Assembly (NCBI GenBank): GCA_014706295.1
Contig: JACSVZ010000037.1
Coordinates: 3,534,001-3,598,000 of the forward strand
Origin: Lycocorax pyrrhopterus obiensis
Lineage: Eukaryota; Chordata; Aves; Passeriformes; Paradisaeidae
Length of the DNA stretch: 64,000 bases
Reading direction: 5' to 3'
A model generated the notes under the pieces. The model did not search any database, was not told the DNA's origin, and saw only the letters and a list, made by a program, of their open reading frames with translations. Of the stretch, positions 46,401 through 58,079 are shown one piece after another. A program made the position numbers and the translations under genes. Position 1 is the stretch's first letter. Each line of letters opens with the position of its first letter.

Positions 46401-46930
46401 TGAAAGCTCAGGTGAAGCTGAGGGATCAATGAGGGAGAAATCCCATGGATTGGGGCTTCAGGTGTCCCAAATTTCCTGCAGAGCTTCTGGGATTCATGAA
46501 TCCCCTCAAGTCACCCAGTGGTGAAGGGATCAATAGGTATTGGTATGAATAATATTGATTATTGGATCTCTGTGGGGAGGAGGAGCTGTCCAGTCGTTTT
46601 TAAGGTAATTACACTGATTTTTTTAATGTTTGGTGGGGAAAAAAAGGGGAATTTTGGCACTCTACAACCTCAATCCCAGGCTTGGAAAGGGATTTCCTAT
46701 TTTTATTTTATTGTTTTCTCAGCAATTCCCCTCAATATTTGAGATAAAACCCAAGAGCATCGTGTGCAGAACAACATTTTGTATTCCCTTAAAAGCTTCC
46801 CGTGGATTTTGGGGCTTTTCGAGTGGGAGTTTCAGACCTCGTTTGAGGCACTTGCCGCTTTGTTTTTAGAGCCACTCTGTCCTTTAGGGCTTGGGGTGTT
46901 TTTTAGCAGAGAAAATTCGTGTTCACAGCT
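43479..46930. other. Non-coding spacer
   Basis: No gene, RNA gene or strong repeat recognised on either strand; short AATTAATATTGGGAGAGAAA repeats occur at about 45155-45215. Confidence 0.5.
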
Positions 46931-46939
46931 TGTTTGGAG

Positions 46940-47205
46940 TAAACATTTGTGAGTTTATTTATTCACTGCTTTCGGTGTTTATTTATTTACTTTTCTTTTT
47001 ATTTATTCACTGTTTTCAGTGTTTATTTATTCACATTTCTTTTTATTTATTCACTGTTTGCCCAGTTTATTTATTCACTTTTCTTTATTTATTCACTGTT
47101 TTCCCTGTTTATTTATTCAGTCTTTTCCCTGTTTATTTATTCACTTTTCTTTTTATTTTTTCACTTTTTAAACGGTTTATTTCTTCACTCTTCTTTTTAT
47201 TCCTC
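46940..47205. repeat. TTTATTTATTCACT-type tandem repeat
   Basis: T-rich array of about 30-36-bp imperfect units, each with GTTTATTTATTCACTTTTCT. Confidence 0.93.
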
Positions 47206-47399
47206 CACCCCACAAGTGCCCAGGGACCTTGGAAAGGTTGATTCCCATCCCTCTGGATCTCCGTGCTCCAAATTCAGCATGGAAAAAAATCCCATTTTAA
47301 AATTAAAAATAATTATTGTATCATAATAAAATGGATATCAAAATATCTGGAGATTATTCCCAAGAAAAAGTCCAGGCAGAGCCCTCTGCTCGTTGGGGT

Positions 47400-47700
47400 T
47401 TTAAGGGATTTTTTCCACCCCATGAGTGGAAAAAAAAAAATTCCTTCACACGAAAGAATTCCTGGAGCTGGAACCCCAAAATAATTGGGAAAACTCCTCT
47501 GGGTTTTACGGGTTTTCCACGCCACGAGTGGAAAAAAAAATTTCCTTCACACCAAAGAATTCCTGGAGCTGGAATCCTAAAATAATCGGGATAATTCCTC
47601 TGGGTTTTAAGGGTTTTCCACGCCACGAGTGGAAAAAAAAAATTTCTTTCACACCAAAGAATTCCTGGAGCTGGAACCCTAAAATAATCGGGATAATTCC
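47400..47700. repeat. About 94-bp tandem repeat
   Basis: Three units with CCACGAGTGGAAAAAAAAA, CAAAGAATTCCTGGAGCTGG and AATAATCGGGATAATTCCTC. It runs directly into the dispersed repeat starting at 47698. Confidence 0.93.
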
Positions 47701-47856
47701 TCTGGGAGCTTTGCCGGTTCATTTTCTCCCTTTTCAGCCCTACCTTGGCATTGATTCCCAAATAAATTCTGGGAATACTGATGCCTCAGCATGGAATGAG
47801 TTGGTTTCCCTCCAGTTCTGACCTTTGATTCCCACATCAAATCCTCTCTGGAAGGA
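47698..47856 (-). repeat. Dispersed repeat, reverse-complement partner of 53325-53480
   Basis: TTCCTCTGGGAGCTTTGC, CAGCCCTACCTTGGCA, AAATAAATTCTGGGAATACTG and CCCACATCAAATCCTC match the reverse complement of 53325-53480 in order. The family is not recognised. Confidence 0.85.
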
Positions 47857-48200
47857 CCTTGGAAAGGGTCATTCCCACCCCTCTGGATCTCCGTGCCAGG
47901 CCGGGATCAGCGGGAGCCGGGAGCAGCGGGAGCCGGGAGCAGCGGGAGCCGGGAGCAGCGGAGCCAGGCCGCGGACCTTTGATTCCCACATCAAATCCTC
48001 TCTGGAAGGACCTTGGAAAGGGTCATTCCCACCCCTCTGGATCTCCGTGCCAGGCCGGGATCAGCGGGAGCCGGGAGCAGCGGGAGCCGGGATCAGCGCA
48101 CAGCCAGGCCGCGGACCTTTGATTCCCACATCAAATCCTCTCTGGAAGGACCTTGGAAAGGGTCATTCCCACCCCTCTGGATCTTCGTGCCGGGCCAAAC
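47821..48200. repeat. 140-154-bp tandem repeat
   Basis: Units start ACCTTTGATTCCCACATCAA at 47821, 47975 and 48115, each with GGACCTTGGAAAGGGTCATT and CTCTGGATCTCCGTGCC, plus a variable number of AGCGGGAGCCGGG units. A partial relative lies at 47221-47270. Confidence 0.93.
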
Positions 48201-48720
48201 GTCCCCTTCGGGGATCAGCGGGGCCAGGCCGGCTCCTGAGCTTCTGCCATCCTTGGAATTGCCCCGCGCTCCCACATTTCCCCTTCTCCCTTCCAGGGAA
48301 AGGAGGGAACGGCAGCGCTGCCTCCGTGCGGGACATTCCTGTGCCTTTAAACAAACAGGAGCTGGAGCCTGCGGCTGCATGAGGGAGCGGTAGGATCTGA
48401 TAAGAGCCATTATCCAGCTCCGCCATCTGATAACAGCCGTGAGGGAGAGCCCTGCCGGGAACGGCTCAGCCCCGGCCTGAGGGGACACTGGGGGAGCCGC
48501 TGGAGCTTCCCTGCCGCCCAAAAATCCCCGCTCCTCGTGTTTTATCCCAGTGGGGCTAAATCTGTGGGGGGAGCCGCTGGAGCTTCCCTGCCGCCCCAAA
48601 AATCCCCGCTCCTCGTGTTTTAGCCCAGTGGGGCTCAATCTGTGGGATGGCCGCGTTAATGGCGGATGGAACGGCCCCGTTAATGGCGGATGTGGCCGCT
48701 CGGGGTGGAAATAGGGAGAG
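48200..48720. promoter_or_regulatory. GC-rich candidate regulatory island with GATA and YY1-like motifs
   Basis: Locally GC- and CpG-rich compared with its flanks. It contains two CTGATAA motifs (48397, 48427), a tandem 78-bp repeat with CGCTGGAGCTTCCCTGCCGC (about 48490-48640), and a 24-bp duplication of GTTAATGGCGGATG carrying the YY1-type core ATGGCGG twice (48659, 48683). No gene attached. Function is inferred. Confidence 0.35.
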
Positions 48721-49250
48721 TTCGGGATTCCCGGATTTGAGGGACAGTTCGGGATTCCCGGATTTGAGGGAGAGTTCGGGATTCCCAGATTTCAGGGGCA
48801 GTTCGGGATTCTCGGATTTGAGGGGCAGTTCGAGATTCCCGAATTTGAGGGACAGTTCGGGATTCTCGGATTGGAGGGAGAGTTCGGGATTCCCGGATTT
48901 GAGGGAGAGTTCGGGATTCTCGGATTTGAGGGAGAGTTCGGGATTCCCGAATTTGAGGGAGAGTTCGGGATTCCCGGATTTGAGGGACAGTTCAGGGTTC
49001 CTGGTTAGGGGAGGAATTCCGGATTTCCAGATTTGAGGGAGAGTTCGGGATTCCTCGTTGAAGGGAGGGTTCAGGATCGTGGTTTGACGGAGGGTTCAGG
49101 ACTCCTGGGTTTGAGGGAAAGTTCAGGATCCTGGGTTTGAGGAAGAGCTGAGGATTCTTGGTTTAGGGAAGAATTCAGGATTCCTGATTTGAGGGAGAGT
49201 TCGGGATTCCTGGTTTGGGGAAGAATTCAGGATTCCTGACTTGAGGGACA
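48710..49250. repeat. 27-bp minisatellite
   Basis: About eighteen units of GAGAGTTCGGGATTCCCGGA plus TTTGAGG. Because 27 is a multiple of three, a plus-strand frame from ATG at 48647 stays open for 129 codons with a repeated SSGFPDLRE motif, ending at 49036. Later units are degenerate. Confidence 0.95.
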
Positions 49251-49544
49251 GTTCCTTTTCCTGAGGAGATTCCCAGATTCCCTGCTTTTATACCTGGATG
49301 CTTTTTTATCACTTCCATGAAATTTGTAGGAACTTGGATCTACCCCAGCCCTCGGGAGGTTCACTTAGTGTTTATTGCAAACAGACAGCAGAGGCACAAC
49401 CTCATTCCCTAAAAATCCGGGAATCACCGGGAATTTCTGTGGGTGCTTGTTGTCTCTTATCACTGTATCCACACAAAAAACAGGTGGAAAAAGAAAACAT
49501 GGGTCTGATTCCTGAGCAATATTTTCATCCAGAGGTTCCTGGCC

Positions 49545-50030
49545 CTGTGGGAAGGAATATTTTTATATTTTTAATTTTTATTTTTATATTTTTAATTTAA
49601 TTTTTATAATTTTAGGTTTATATTTTTAGGTTTATTTTTATTGGTTTGATTTTTTATTTTTATATTTTTAATTTTTATTTTTAGACTTTTAGTTTTCGTT
49701 TTCATAATTTTATTTTTCTATTTTTAGGTTTATTTTCATTGGGTTTTATTTCTTATTTTTTAATTTTAATTTTAATTTGTATATTTCTAATAATTGTATT
49801 TTTATATTTTTAGGTTTATTTTTATTGGTTTAATTTTTACTTTTATACTTTTAATTTTCATTTTTATAATTTTATTTTTACATTTTTAGCTTTCTTTTTA
49901 TTGCTTTCATTTTTCTCTTTTTTTAATTTTATTTTTATCTTTTATTTTTTGTTTTTATATTTCACTTTTTTTTTTAGTTTTATTTTGTTCTTTTTTATTT
50001 TTATTTCTTTGGTTTTTTTTTAAATCCAGA
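49545..50030. repeat. T-rich low-complexity tract
   Basis: About 480 bases of TTTTTATTTTTAGGTTTATT-like sequence, strongly T-biased on the plus strand. Confidence 0.95.
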
Positions 50031-52300
50031 CAAATCCCTGCTACAACACACCAGGGAGGGGAACCCAGTCCGGAAATAAAATTCCACGATCCCAACCCTC
50101 ATCCCAAGGGAATTCTTGCGCCTCCCTTGATCTGGGAAGGAGCCTCTTTTCCATGGTTGGGAATGAAAGCGAATCCTGGAGGATGAGGATGGGAACAGGG
50201 CAGGAGCTTTTTTCCTCACAATCCCGTAAATCCTCCTTGTTCCCACTCTGCCCCTCGCAATTCCCACTGGGAACTCTCCCAGAACCCCATTTCAGCCTCA
50301 CACCCGGGAACAACACAAGGAAACTTTGCATCCAAACTGATTTTTTTTTTCAATTCCTTTTTTTTTCTTGGCTCCAGGAGCTCTCGGAGCGAGGAATTTA
50401 AATTGGCTTTGCGGAGGAATGCGGATCCGGGTGCCAAAACTCCGATATCATCTCTGTCTGGCACCTCCACGGCAGGTGCTTCCCGGGATCACCCCAGGCA
50501 CGGCGGAAAAATGGGAATGCTGGCCTGGGATCTTGCACAACCACGTCCCCCTGCAGCCCTGGGGTCTCTTTCCCACTCTCGAGCACAGGGATAAAGGGAT
50601 TTTCCAGCTGCTCCTCCCTCCACGCCCCAGTCACCCGTGGAGTCGTTAAAGCTGGAAAAATCCAGGATAAACCTTTAATTCCCTTCCACGCTCCATGTCC
50701 TGAGCGTTTTGGAGCTGATCAATCCCCCTGCGGGATCGGGATGTGGGGTGAGGAATCTGGGATGCAAATCTGCCTCTTTTGGGATGAGCACATCCCTTTT
50801 CTTTGGGGCACTTTGCTGGGATCACTGGGAATTCACAGCTCCCAGAAATTCCAGGGAGAAAAAGGAGTTTCAGCTTCCCACCCATTCCCATTCCCTGCCC
50901 TGCCTTGAATGCTTGAGGAGAACATGGAATTTTTTCCATGGTGGGACAAAGTTCCTCCATTCCTCACACACTTCCAGGCTGGCACTGCATCCCAAAATCC
51001 CATGGAAAGGTGGCGAAAATTGAATAAGGGCCTGAGGAATTTTCCTGGCAGACCAAAATCATCCTTTTCACCACGAATCTGAGCTTAGGGCTTCCCAGAT
51101 TATCCCAAAATCTGGGCATTGGTCACTCAGGGAAATATTCCAGGGAATCAAGGATTGGAGCTGCGTGTGGGGCCTTCAAAAGTGCGGGAATTCTCTCAAA
51201 AGTCCCATTTTTTCAGGAGCTGTTTTCTTTTCCCCCCACGTGTGGATTTCCTTGGTGTCACTTTGATCTGCGGATCAAAGAGCAGGAGGGGACGGGAGGT
51301 GAGGGGGCACCTCGGTCACTGGATATTGGATTTCCCAAGGAAAAAAACCTTGGAAAGAAGGGGAAAAGATGGGAAAGGAAAAGTGAGAAATGGAAACAGG
51401 AGAGGGGACGGAATGGAAGTGGTGTGGGGGCGGCTCCCAGCCGATTTCGGGGAGTTTGGAGTTTCCTGTGTGGATGTGGGGGAGTTTGGAGTTTTCTGTG
51501 TCCAAATCCACGCGGATTTTGGAGTTTGGAGTTTTTTCCTTCCACTTCCAGCCTCAAGGAGCCGCTCCCGGTGATGCTCCACGGGATAAAAGCAAACCTT
51601 GGGAATCGGGGAGCTGGGAAACGTGAAAGTTTTGGGAATATCCATTTTTCCATCGTTTCCACCGAAGCCGGCCAGCCTGGGCACGGCGCCAGGACACGCC
51701 AGGAATGAAATAACGATCCCAATTTTCCCTGGGAGAGCTGATTCCCATCAAATCCATCCCTCCCTGGCCTTGTAAACAGCTTTAATTCCCTGCAGGCGCC
51801 ACATCCCTGCCCGGGGTTATCCCGGGGGATGGGGCTCGTCCTGCTCGCCTGAGCGGGCTGGAGCCGGGATTTTCCCTCCCTTTCTCCGCCTGTCAATCCC
51901 GGGAATTCTCCAGGGGCTTTATCTGGTAGGAATTCGGCTTTCAGCGCTGTCTGGGTGCTGGGGCGAGACGGGAGCTTTTAACGCCCTTTTCCCGGCGTTT
52001 GTTTTCCTGCCTCGGCAGCAGCGATTCCTGGGAGCGGCACAATTCCTCTGGGATCGAATCCGTGGGCAGGGAAAAGGGATGGGCTGGGAAGAGCTGCTCC
52101 CAGCGCCCAGCACGCACTTTTGGGGCTGTTTCAGCGGAATTTTGCACCCAGAAAATATAAAATGAGGGAAATGGAGGGGTTGGAGTGGGAAGAGTTTGGG
52201 AATGAGGGGTTTGAGGGGGTTTAGGGCCTAATCTGGGAATATTCCCTAGGGGAGAGCAGAGGGAAGGATCCCTTTGAAGAAATCCCATCCTCAGTTTTGT
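50031..52300. other. Non-coding spacer
   Basis: No gene recognised. Contains a local GTGTGGATGTGGGGGAGTTT repeat near 51450-51535. Reading frames up to 212 codons on the minus strand are Pro/Ser/His-rich without family motifs. Confidence 0.5.
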
Positions 52301-52309
52301 AAAGGGCTC

Positions 52310-52575
52310 CGGAGGAGCCTGGAGAGGGATTTTGGAGTGGCAGGACACAGGGAATGGGTTCAGACTGCCAGAGGGGAAGTTTCGGTGGGAATAAATGGGA
52401 AACAATTCCTTCCTGTGAGGGTGGGGAGGCCCTGGGATGGAATTCCCAGAGAATTTATGGCTGCCCCATCCCTGGGAGTATCCAAGGCCAGGTTGAGGCA
52501 ACCTGGGACAGTGGAAAGTGCCCATGGATGGGGTGGGATAGGATGGGATTTAAATCCCTTCAACCCAAACTCCTC
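52310..52575 (+). mobile_element. CR1-type LINE fragment
   Basis: GGGTGGGGAGGCCCTGGGAT, CTGCCCCATCCCTGGGAGTA, TCCAAGGCCAGGTTGAGGCA and ACCTGGGACAGTGGAAAGTG in CR1 3' order. Confidence 0.8.
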
Positions 52576-53324
52576 AGGAATTCAGGAATTCATCAGCAAA
52601 TTCAGGAATTCATCAGCAAATTCCAGAATCTCCCACTGCTCCGTGTGGGAAGGAACAGTCACCTCTCATTCCACCGATGCCTCAGGGAGCCAGGATCCGT
52701 CATTTCCTAGATTTTTGTCTGGAAAAGCAGCTGATTCTCCCCCCAAAAACGCTGGTTTTGTGGGAAACCCGTGATTCATGGATGTGCAACACTTGGGATT
52801 GGCCACAGGGAATGAAGTGGAGGGGAAAGGAAAACACATCAGGAGGTCGGAGCGGCGGGAGCGGGGCCAGCTCGGGCTGTGTGGTTTGGACAGCAAATTC
52901 CTCATTTGCCGTGGCACCCGGAGGAACTTGACAGGAATTCCGAGGTTTCTCCCTCAAAATCCCATTTCAGGCTTCTGGAAAATGCCATGGAGGGATAAGG
53001 AGAGCAGGGAGAAAGCTGTGGAAAGCTCTGGGATGCTTTCACACCGTGCCCAGGCCTGCAGGGAGAGTGGAGGAATGAATTGTTCGGAGTCAGGATTAAA
53101 GCAGGAATGGGCAGCGCTGCCCATGGGATGGGACTTTCCCCCTTTTCTGTTTTCTCTCTCCTTAAAACAAATCCCCAAATCCAGAATTTTAGGAGAACCT
53201 TGAAGGTTCTCTCACTGGCCACGCTCCCACATCAACTTTCCCAGCAGCTTTTCCGTGTTTTTTCCTTCCAAATGTCAGCTCCAACCCCTCCTGCTGACTT
53301 TGTTCCTGCAGATGGATCCTCTGC

Positions 53325-53480
53325 TCCTTCCAGGGAGGATTTGATGTGGGAATTGAGGGTTAAAAATGGAGGAAAACCGGCTCATTCCATCAGTATTCCC
53401 AGAATTTATTTGGATCAACTCCCCACTGCCAAGGTAGGGCTGAAAAGGGAATAAATGAACCTGCAAAGCTCCCAGAGGAA
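53325..53480 (+). repeat. Dispersed repeat, partner of 47698-47856
   Basis: CCTTCCAGGGAGGATTTGAT through CAGTATTCCCAGAATTTATT to AAAGCTCCCAGAGGAA, inverted relative to the other copy 5.5 kb away. Confidence 0.85.
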
Positions 53481-53499
53481 ATATCCCCCTTATTTCAGG

Positions 53500-55260
53500 A
53501 TGGGATTACTTCCCATGGGATGGACTTCCTGTGGCAAAATCCAGCCCAAAAAGGGGCAGGAATGGGCTTGGATGTGCTCCTGCACCTGGTGCTCCCAGGA
53601 ATTCTGCCCAAACCTGGCCATTCCCTGAAAATTGAAGGTGTAAATGCTAATTTAAGGTTGGAATTCTCTGCTGTTCCAGACGGGAATGCCCGCAGGGTGG
53701 ATGTTGTGGGTGGCATTTCCCTGAGGGGTCACTTCGGAGGGCTTCCCAAATTTTTGGCATTAATTGAGTTAATTGGGCTGGAATTGTCCTTCCAAGGCTA
53801 TTCCCAGAAGAATTCCACCCTCTGGAATGGGAGGTGAGGAGCAAAACACAAGGAATGCCGTGAAAATTGTTGGAATTCTCTAACTGGGATGGAAAGTGAT
53901 GATTTTGGGCAAGAACCAGCAGGGAAAAATGGAATTTTGAAGGGATCAGGATTGGGAGAAACCTGGGTGTTGAGTCACTGGTTGTTACTGGTTTTACTGG
54001 AGCCAAACCTCTGGAATTCCCACAGAATTGTTCCTTTTTGGAAGATTTTCCTTCCACACACTGCTGGGAAAACAAGGAGGGGGGAAAAAACCCCTTCATC
54101 CGTAGAGGTGAAAACCTGGAAATCCTGAATCAGTGAAAATGCCTCCGAAAAACCTGGGACAAACCCCCCTTTCCCAAACTTCCAGCCTTTTTTTCTTGGG
54201 AAGTTCTGCTGCAGGGCAGAAAGGGAACCTGGGGGAGAGCTCAGCCTGCAAATCTTCCGAAGGATTAGGGTTTTACTCAGCTCCAGGAATGTAAATGTGT
54301 CTGGCTCCATCCTGGCTGGAAATTCCTGGCTGGAGCCGAGGCTGGGCCATGCTTGGCTGGGATGAGGAGTTTGTTTGCCCACTCTGGATGGGCCACGGAT
54401 CCCTCGGGCTGGGAATGATAAAAATGGGATCTGGGAGAGCTTTGAGGGCCGTGGAAGAGATTTGGGGGAGAAGGAGGAGGAGTTGGGGGTAAAAATGTGG
54501 GGAGGGGATTTCCTTTCCTTTTTCCTTCCCTTTTCCCTTCCTTTTCCCTTCCCTTCCTCCCCTTCCCGTGATTTTTGGGGGTGTATTGATGATTTGGGGG
54601 GGGTTTATGTCATTTTGGGGATATTTTTTGGTGATTTTAGGGGATTTTGGGTGGATTTGGGATTTTTTGGGGGGCTTTCAAGGCATTTGGGGGATTTTGG
54701 TTTAATTTGGGGTGATTTTTAAGGAATTTTGAAGGCATTTAGGGACATTTGTAGGGGGGTTGCGGTGATTTTGGTTTTATTTGGGGTCAATTTTAGTGAT
54801 TTTAGGGGAGTTTTAGGGGATTTTTGAGGGATTTGGGGAGGGATTTTGGGACCGCCTGAAGTAGGGTCCCAGGGTAAATTCCCACCAGGAACAGCAGGGA
54901 AAAGAGGCTGGGAATTTTTCCCTCCAGGAAAGACTCCTGGTGTTATTCCACGTGGAGAATTCTCCCAAAACCAGCAACAACATCACCTTCAAATCCTTGG
55001 GAAGAGGCTGGGGATGGGAAAATCCAGGCTGGGCTGTTCCTGCAGGGACCACACAGGTGCTGGATTTATGGAGCAGGGAAACAAACCCGGAATTGTGTCC
55101 GTTTTATCCCAAAAAATTCCACCTGGATAACAGAGCTGTGTGGTCTGGCCGGGCCTCCCTCGGGAACAAACACAGCACTTCCAGCACTTTGCTCCTGTTT
55201 ATTTCTCTCCTGTTGGAGGTGAAATCCTTGGAATAAGCCTGGAAAAGCAGCGCTGCCTTG
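53500..55260. other. Non-coding spacer
   Basis: No gene recognised. Region 54580-54845 is G/T-rich with recurring GGGGATTTTGG and GTGATTTTAGGGG units. Confidence 0.5.
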
Positions 55261-55269
55261 GGGATCAGT

Positions 55270-55445
55270 GAGTATGGAATGGTTTGGGATAGAAAGGATT
55301 TAAAGATCATCCCCTTTCCCCCCTGCCATGGGCAGGGACCTTCCAGTACCCCAGCCTGGCCTTGGACACTTCCAGGGATGAGGCAGCCACAGTTTCTCTG
55401 GGAATTCCATCCCCACCCTCACAGGGAGGAATTCCTCTGGCAGCT
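55270..55445 (-). mobile_element. CR1-type LINE fragment
   Basis: GGAATGGTTTGGGATAGAAA, CCCCTGCCATGGGCAGGGAC, CAGCCTGGCCTTGGACACTT and GCAGCCACAGTTTCTCTGGG: reversed CR1 3' end. Confidence 0.85.
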
Positions 55446-56461
55446 GAGGGAAAAAAAATTCCAGATTTTAGGAATTTTTTTACCTCGGTTTCTCTGTGGG
55501 TCCTGGGCACTTATTTTGGATTTTCACGTGGAGAAAAGGGGTTCAAAGCTGCTGTCATTTTTATTATTAATGATTTTTATCAATAAGGATTTTAATCATC
55601 ATTTTTAATTTCCCATGAGTTTCACTTCGGGATAAGGAGTCTCCTCCTCCAAAATGTCCCTCAGGATCCGTCTCTCCATGGGGACAGAACCTGGGACACC
55701 TCAGCCTCTCCCAGGTGAGTGACAAGTGCAGGGTTTGTCTTCCCTCAATCCCCTGAGGGGATACTCCCCCCAAAATCCCATTAAATCCCTCCAAATTCCC
55801 ATAAAATCCCCCCCAACCCCTCAAATTCCCAATCTTTCCCCATTCCAGGTTGTCCCTGAGCAGTCTGGCCCCGTCCAGCACCCGCAGTTTTTGGGGTGGG
55901 GGCAGCAGCAGCAGCCCCAAAGTCCCTCCCCAAATCCCCCCAGAATCCCCCAAAAGTCCCCTAAAATGATGGAAATTTACCCCAAAATAAACCAAAATCC
56001 CCCCCCAACCCTCTCAACTGCTCCCATCCTGGAGATACGGAGAGCTCCGAGCCTGGATCTTGGAATTCGGCACCATCCCACCCCTCCCGGAGCGTTGGGT
56101 GCCTGCCAGCAGAGCCCCAGTAATTAATTAATTCATTAATTAACGCTGATTACACAGCCTGTGCTCTGCCCCTGCACGTGCCCCTCTCACCCTCAGCTCC
56201 TCCCAGCAGCCCTGAAAACAAAGTGGGGGATTTTTCCACAGGGAATAAAGCCAAAATCCAAGGGATCTCCAAGCTGTGATTGCTCAGGGAGCACTGAACC
56301 AGTTTTCCCGGTTTCCAGCACAGTTGGGCACTGGGGGGATCCATCCCCAGCTCCTGGAGATCTCGGATCCAGCAGATCCCACCTCTGCCACCTGGAAATC
56401 CAACGAAACACCTGGAACGAGGTAAAAAGCTGGGAATAGCAGGGAAGAGAAGCCCTGGAGA

Positions 56462-56530
56462 ATCATCCAATAATTCTGGAAGAGACCCCTGAGCCCACCA
56501 AGCCCAACCATTCCCTCAGCACTTTAATTA
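56462..56530 (-). mobile_element. CR1-type LINE stub
   Basis: ATCCAATAATTCTGGAAGAG then CCACCAAGCCCAACCATTCC resembles a reversed CR1 3' terminus; short, so tentative. Confidence 0.5.
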
Positions 56531-56819
56531 AAAATTGGATTTTAGGGATGTTGTTTTTTCCTTAGGTTTTAATGATTCCTGCACCTGTCCCAAGCCTGGC
56601 TGCCTGGAAAAGGGAATTCAGTATTTTGGGAAGTGCCACTGCTCCTGGAAAAGCTGCTTGGGCCAGCACTGGCTCTTCCAGAAAGAAAAGTCTTTGAGGT
56701 TCAGATCTAGCTGGATCTAAATCCCTGGAATTCACTTCCAGGTGGTTGTTACTTCCCAAAAAAACAACTTGAGCTCAAGAAGGGCAGTTCTTTTCCCAGC
56801 CCTTTTCTATCTCCATAAG

Positions 56820-56900
56820 AATCCCAGAATATCCAGAGCTGGAAGGGATCCACAAGGATCATCCAACTCCTGGCCCTGCGCAGGACACCCCCAAAAAGAC
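56820..56900 (-). mobile_element. CR1-type LINE stub
   Basis: GAATCCCAGAATATCCAGAG, GGATCATCCAACTCCTGGCC and CTGCGCAGGACACCCCCAAA, reversed CR1 3' end. Confidence 0.75.
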
Positions 56901-57670
56901 TGGAATGTGGTTGGATTTGGGATTTGGAGAAACTCCCCAAAATCTGGAGTCTCCTGTGGGCTGGGCTGTGGTGTCTGCAAAAATCAAGCAGGATGCTTTC
57001 CACATCCAAGATTTCTCCTTTGTTCCATCTGTTCAATCCCTCAGGAAGGACATTTCCAGAGCTCCTCTGCCCCTCAGGTCTGGAGAAAAATGAGACCACA
57101 AAAGTTGCTCACTTCAGAGAAGTCCTAAAAAAATCCCAAGGGAAAAGACAGGAAATAAAACCCTCTGAAATCCATTGTCACTCCCAGATTCCAGGAGTTT
57201 CCATGGGATGATTCCTTGCTTGATTTGAAATCCTTCCTGTCTGGTCTGAGGGAGCAGCTGAATTTATCACTCTGAGCTCAGTCTAAACAGCAGGGAATTA
57301 AATCTGTCCTGGGCAAATCCCAGGCCAGGGAAAGGCTGGGATGTGCTCCCAAATCTGCTCCCGGATCTCCCTGTCCCGCAGGAGTGAATCCACACAAAAT
57401 CCGTGTGCGAATTCCCAAATATTCATCTGTGTGGGCAAATCCCAAGTGGAAAAATTCCCTCTGGGGAAGACGACAGAGCTGATTCCTGGGAGACAGCAGC
57501 TCCCAGGGAAAGGAGATGGAGGGAGCACGGAGCCACTGTCGTGTTTGGCTCAGGATTCCAGGAATGCTGGAGTCCAACTGCCAGAAATCCGAGAGTCTGG
57601 AATGTGAGCTAAAATAAATATTCCCTCCTGGGTGTTTATTTTGTCTGGAGGTTCCTGCTCAGGTTGACAG

Positions 57671-58070
57671 GGCTGCAAATCCCTGCCTCGGGATTCTCCA
57701 GGGCCTGTCAGTCTCCTGAGGTGCATTTTGGGATTGATCTCCTGAAAATCTTGGTCTCATTCCCTCATTCCTGCTGGGAGGGAAGGGATGAGGGCTGGAA
57801 TTGTGCTGGGGTGCTGTGGGTGTTGTCACAGGAGCGCTGGGGAATCCCAGAAGGATTCAGGTGGGATGGAACTCCGGGGTTTGCTGCTCCAGCCCTCACA
57901 AAAAGGACTTTTCCTGCTCTCAGGGAAGCAGCTGAATCCTTGGAAAGGTGTCCAGCTGGGATTTATCCAGGGCTGCAAATCCCTGCCTTGGGATTCTCCA
58001 GGGCCTGTCAGTCTCCTGAGGTGGGGTTTGGGATTTATCTGCTGTCAGACTTTCCCTCATTCCCTCACTA
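57671..58070. repeat. Direct duplication with 300-bp period
   Basis: GGCTGCAAATCCCTGCCTCG and the following 100 bases (GGATTCTCCAGGGCCTGTCA, GTCTCCTGAGGTG) at 57671 recur at 57971 with a few changes. Confidence 0.9.
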
Positions 58071-58079
58071 ATTGGGACA

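Noticed and set aside
37600..49250. Direct repeats considered as CRISPR arrays
   Set aside because: Units are contiguous tandem copies without unique spacers, in an animal genome.
52778..53203. 141-codon plus-strand frame
   Set aside because: No motif, no splice context, and a strong shadow frame on the other strand; treated as chance.
56566..56720. Cysteine-dense frame (CTCPKPGC, KCHCSWKSC) after a TTTTTCCTTAG acceptor
   Set aside because: No donor or stop arrangement fits an exon, and no family spacing is recognisable; probably chance.
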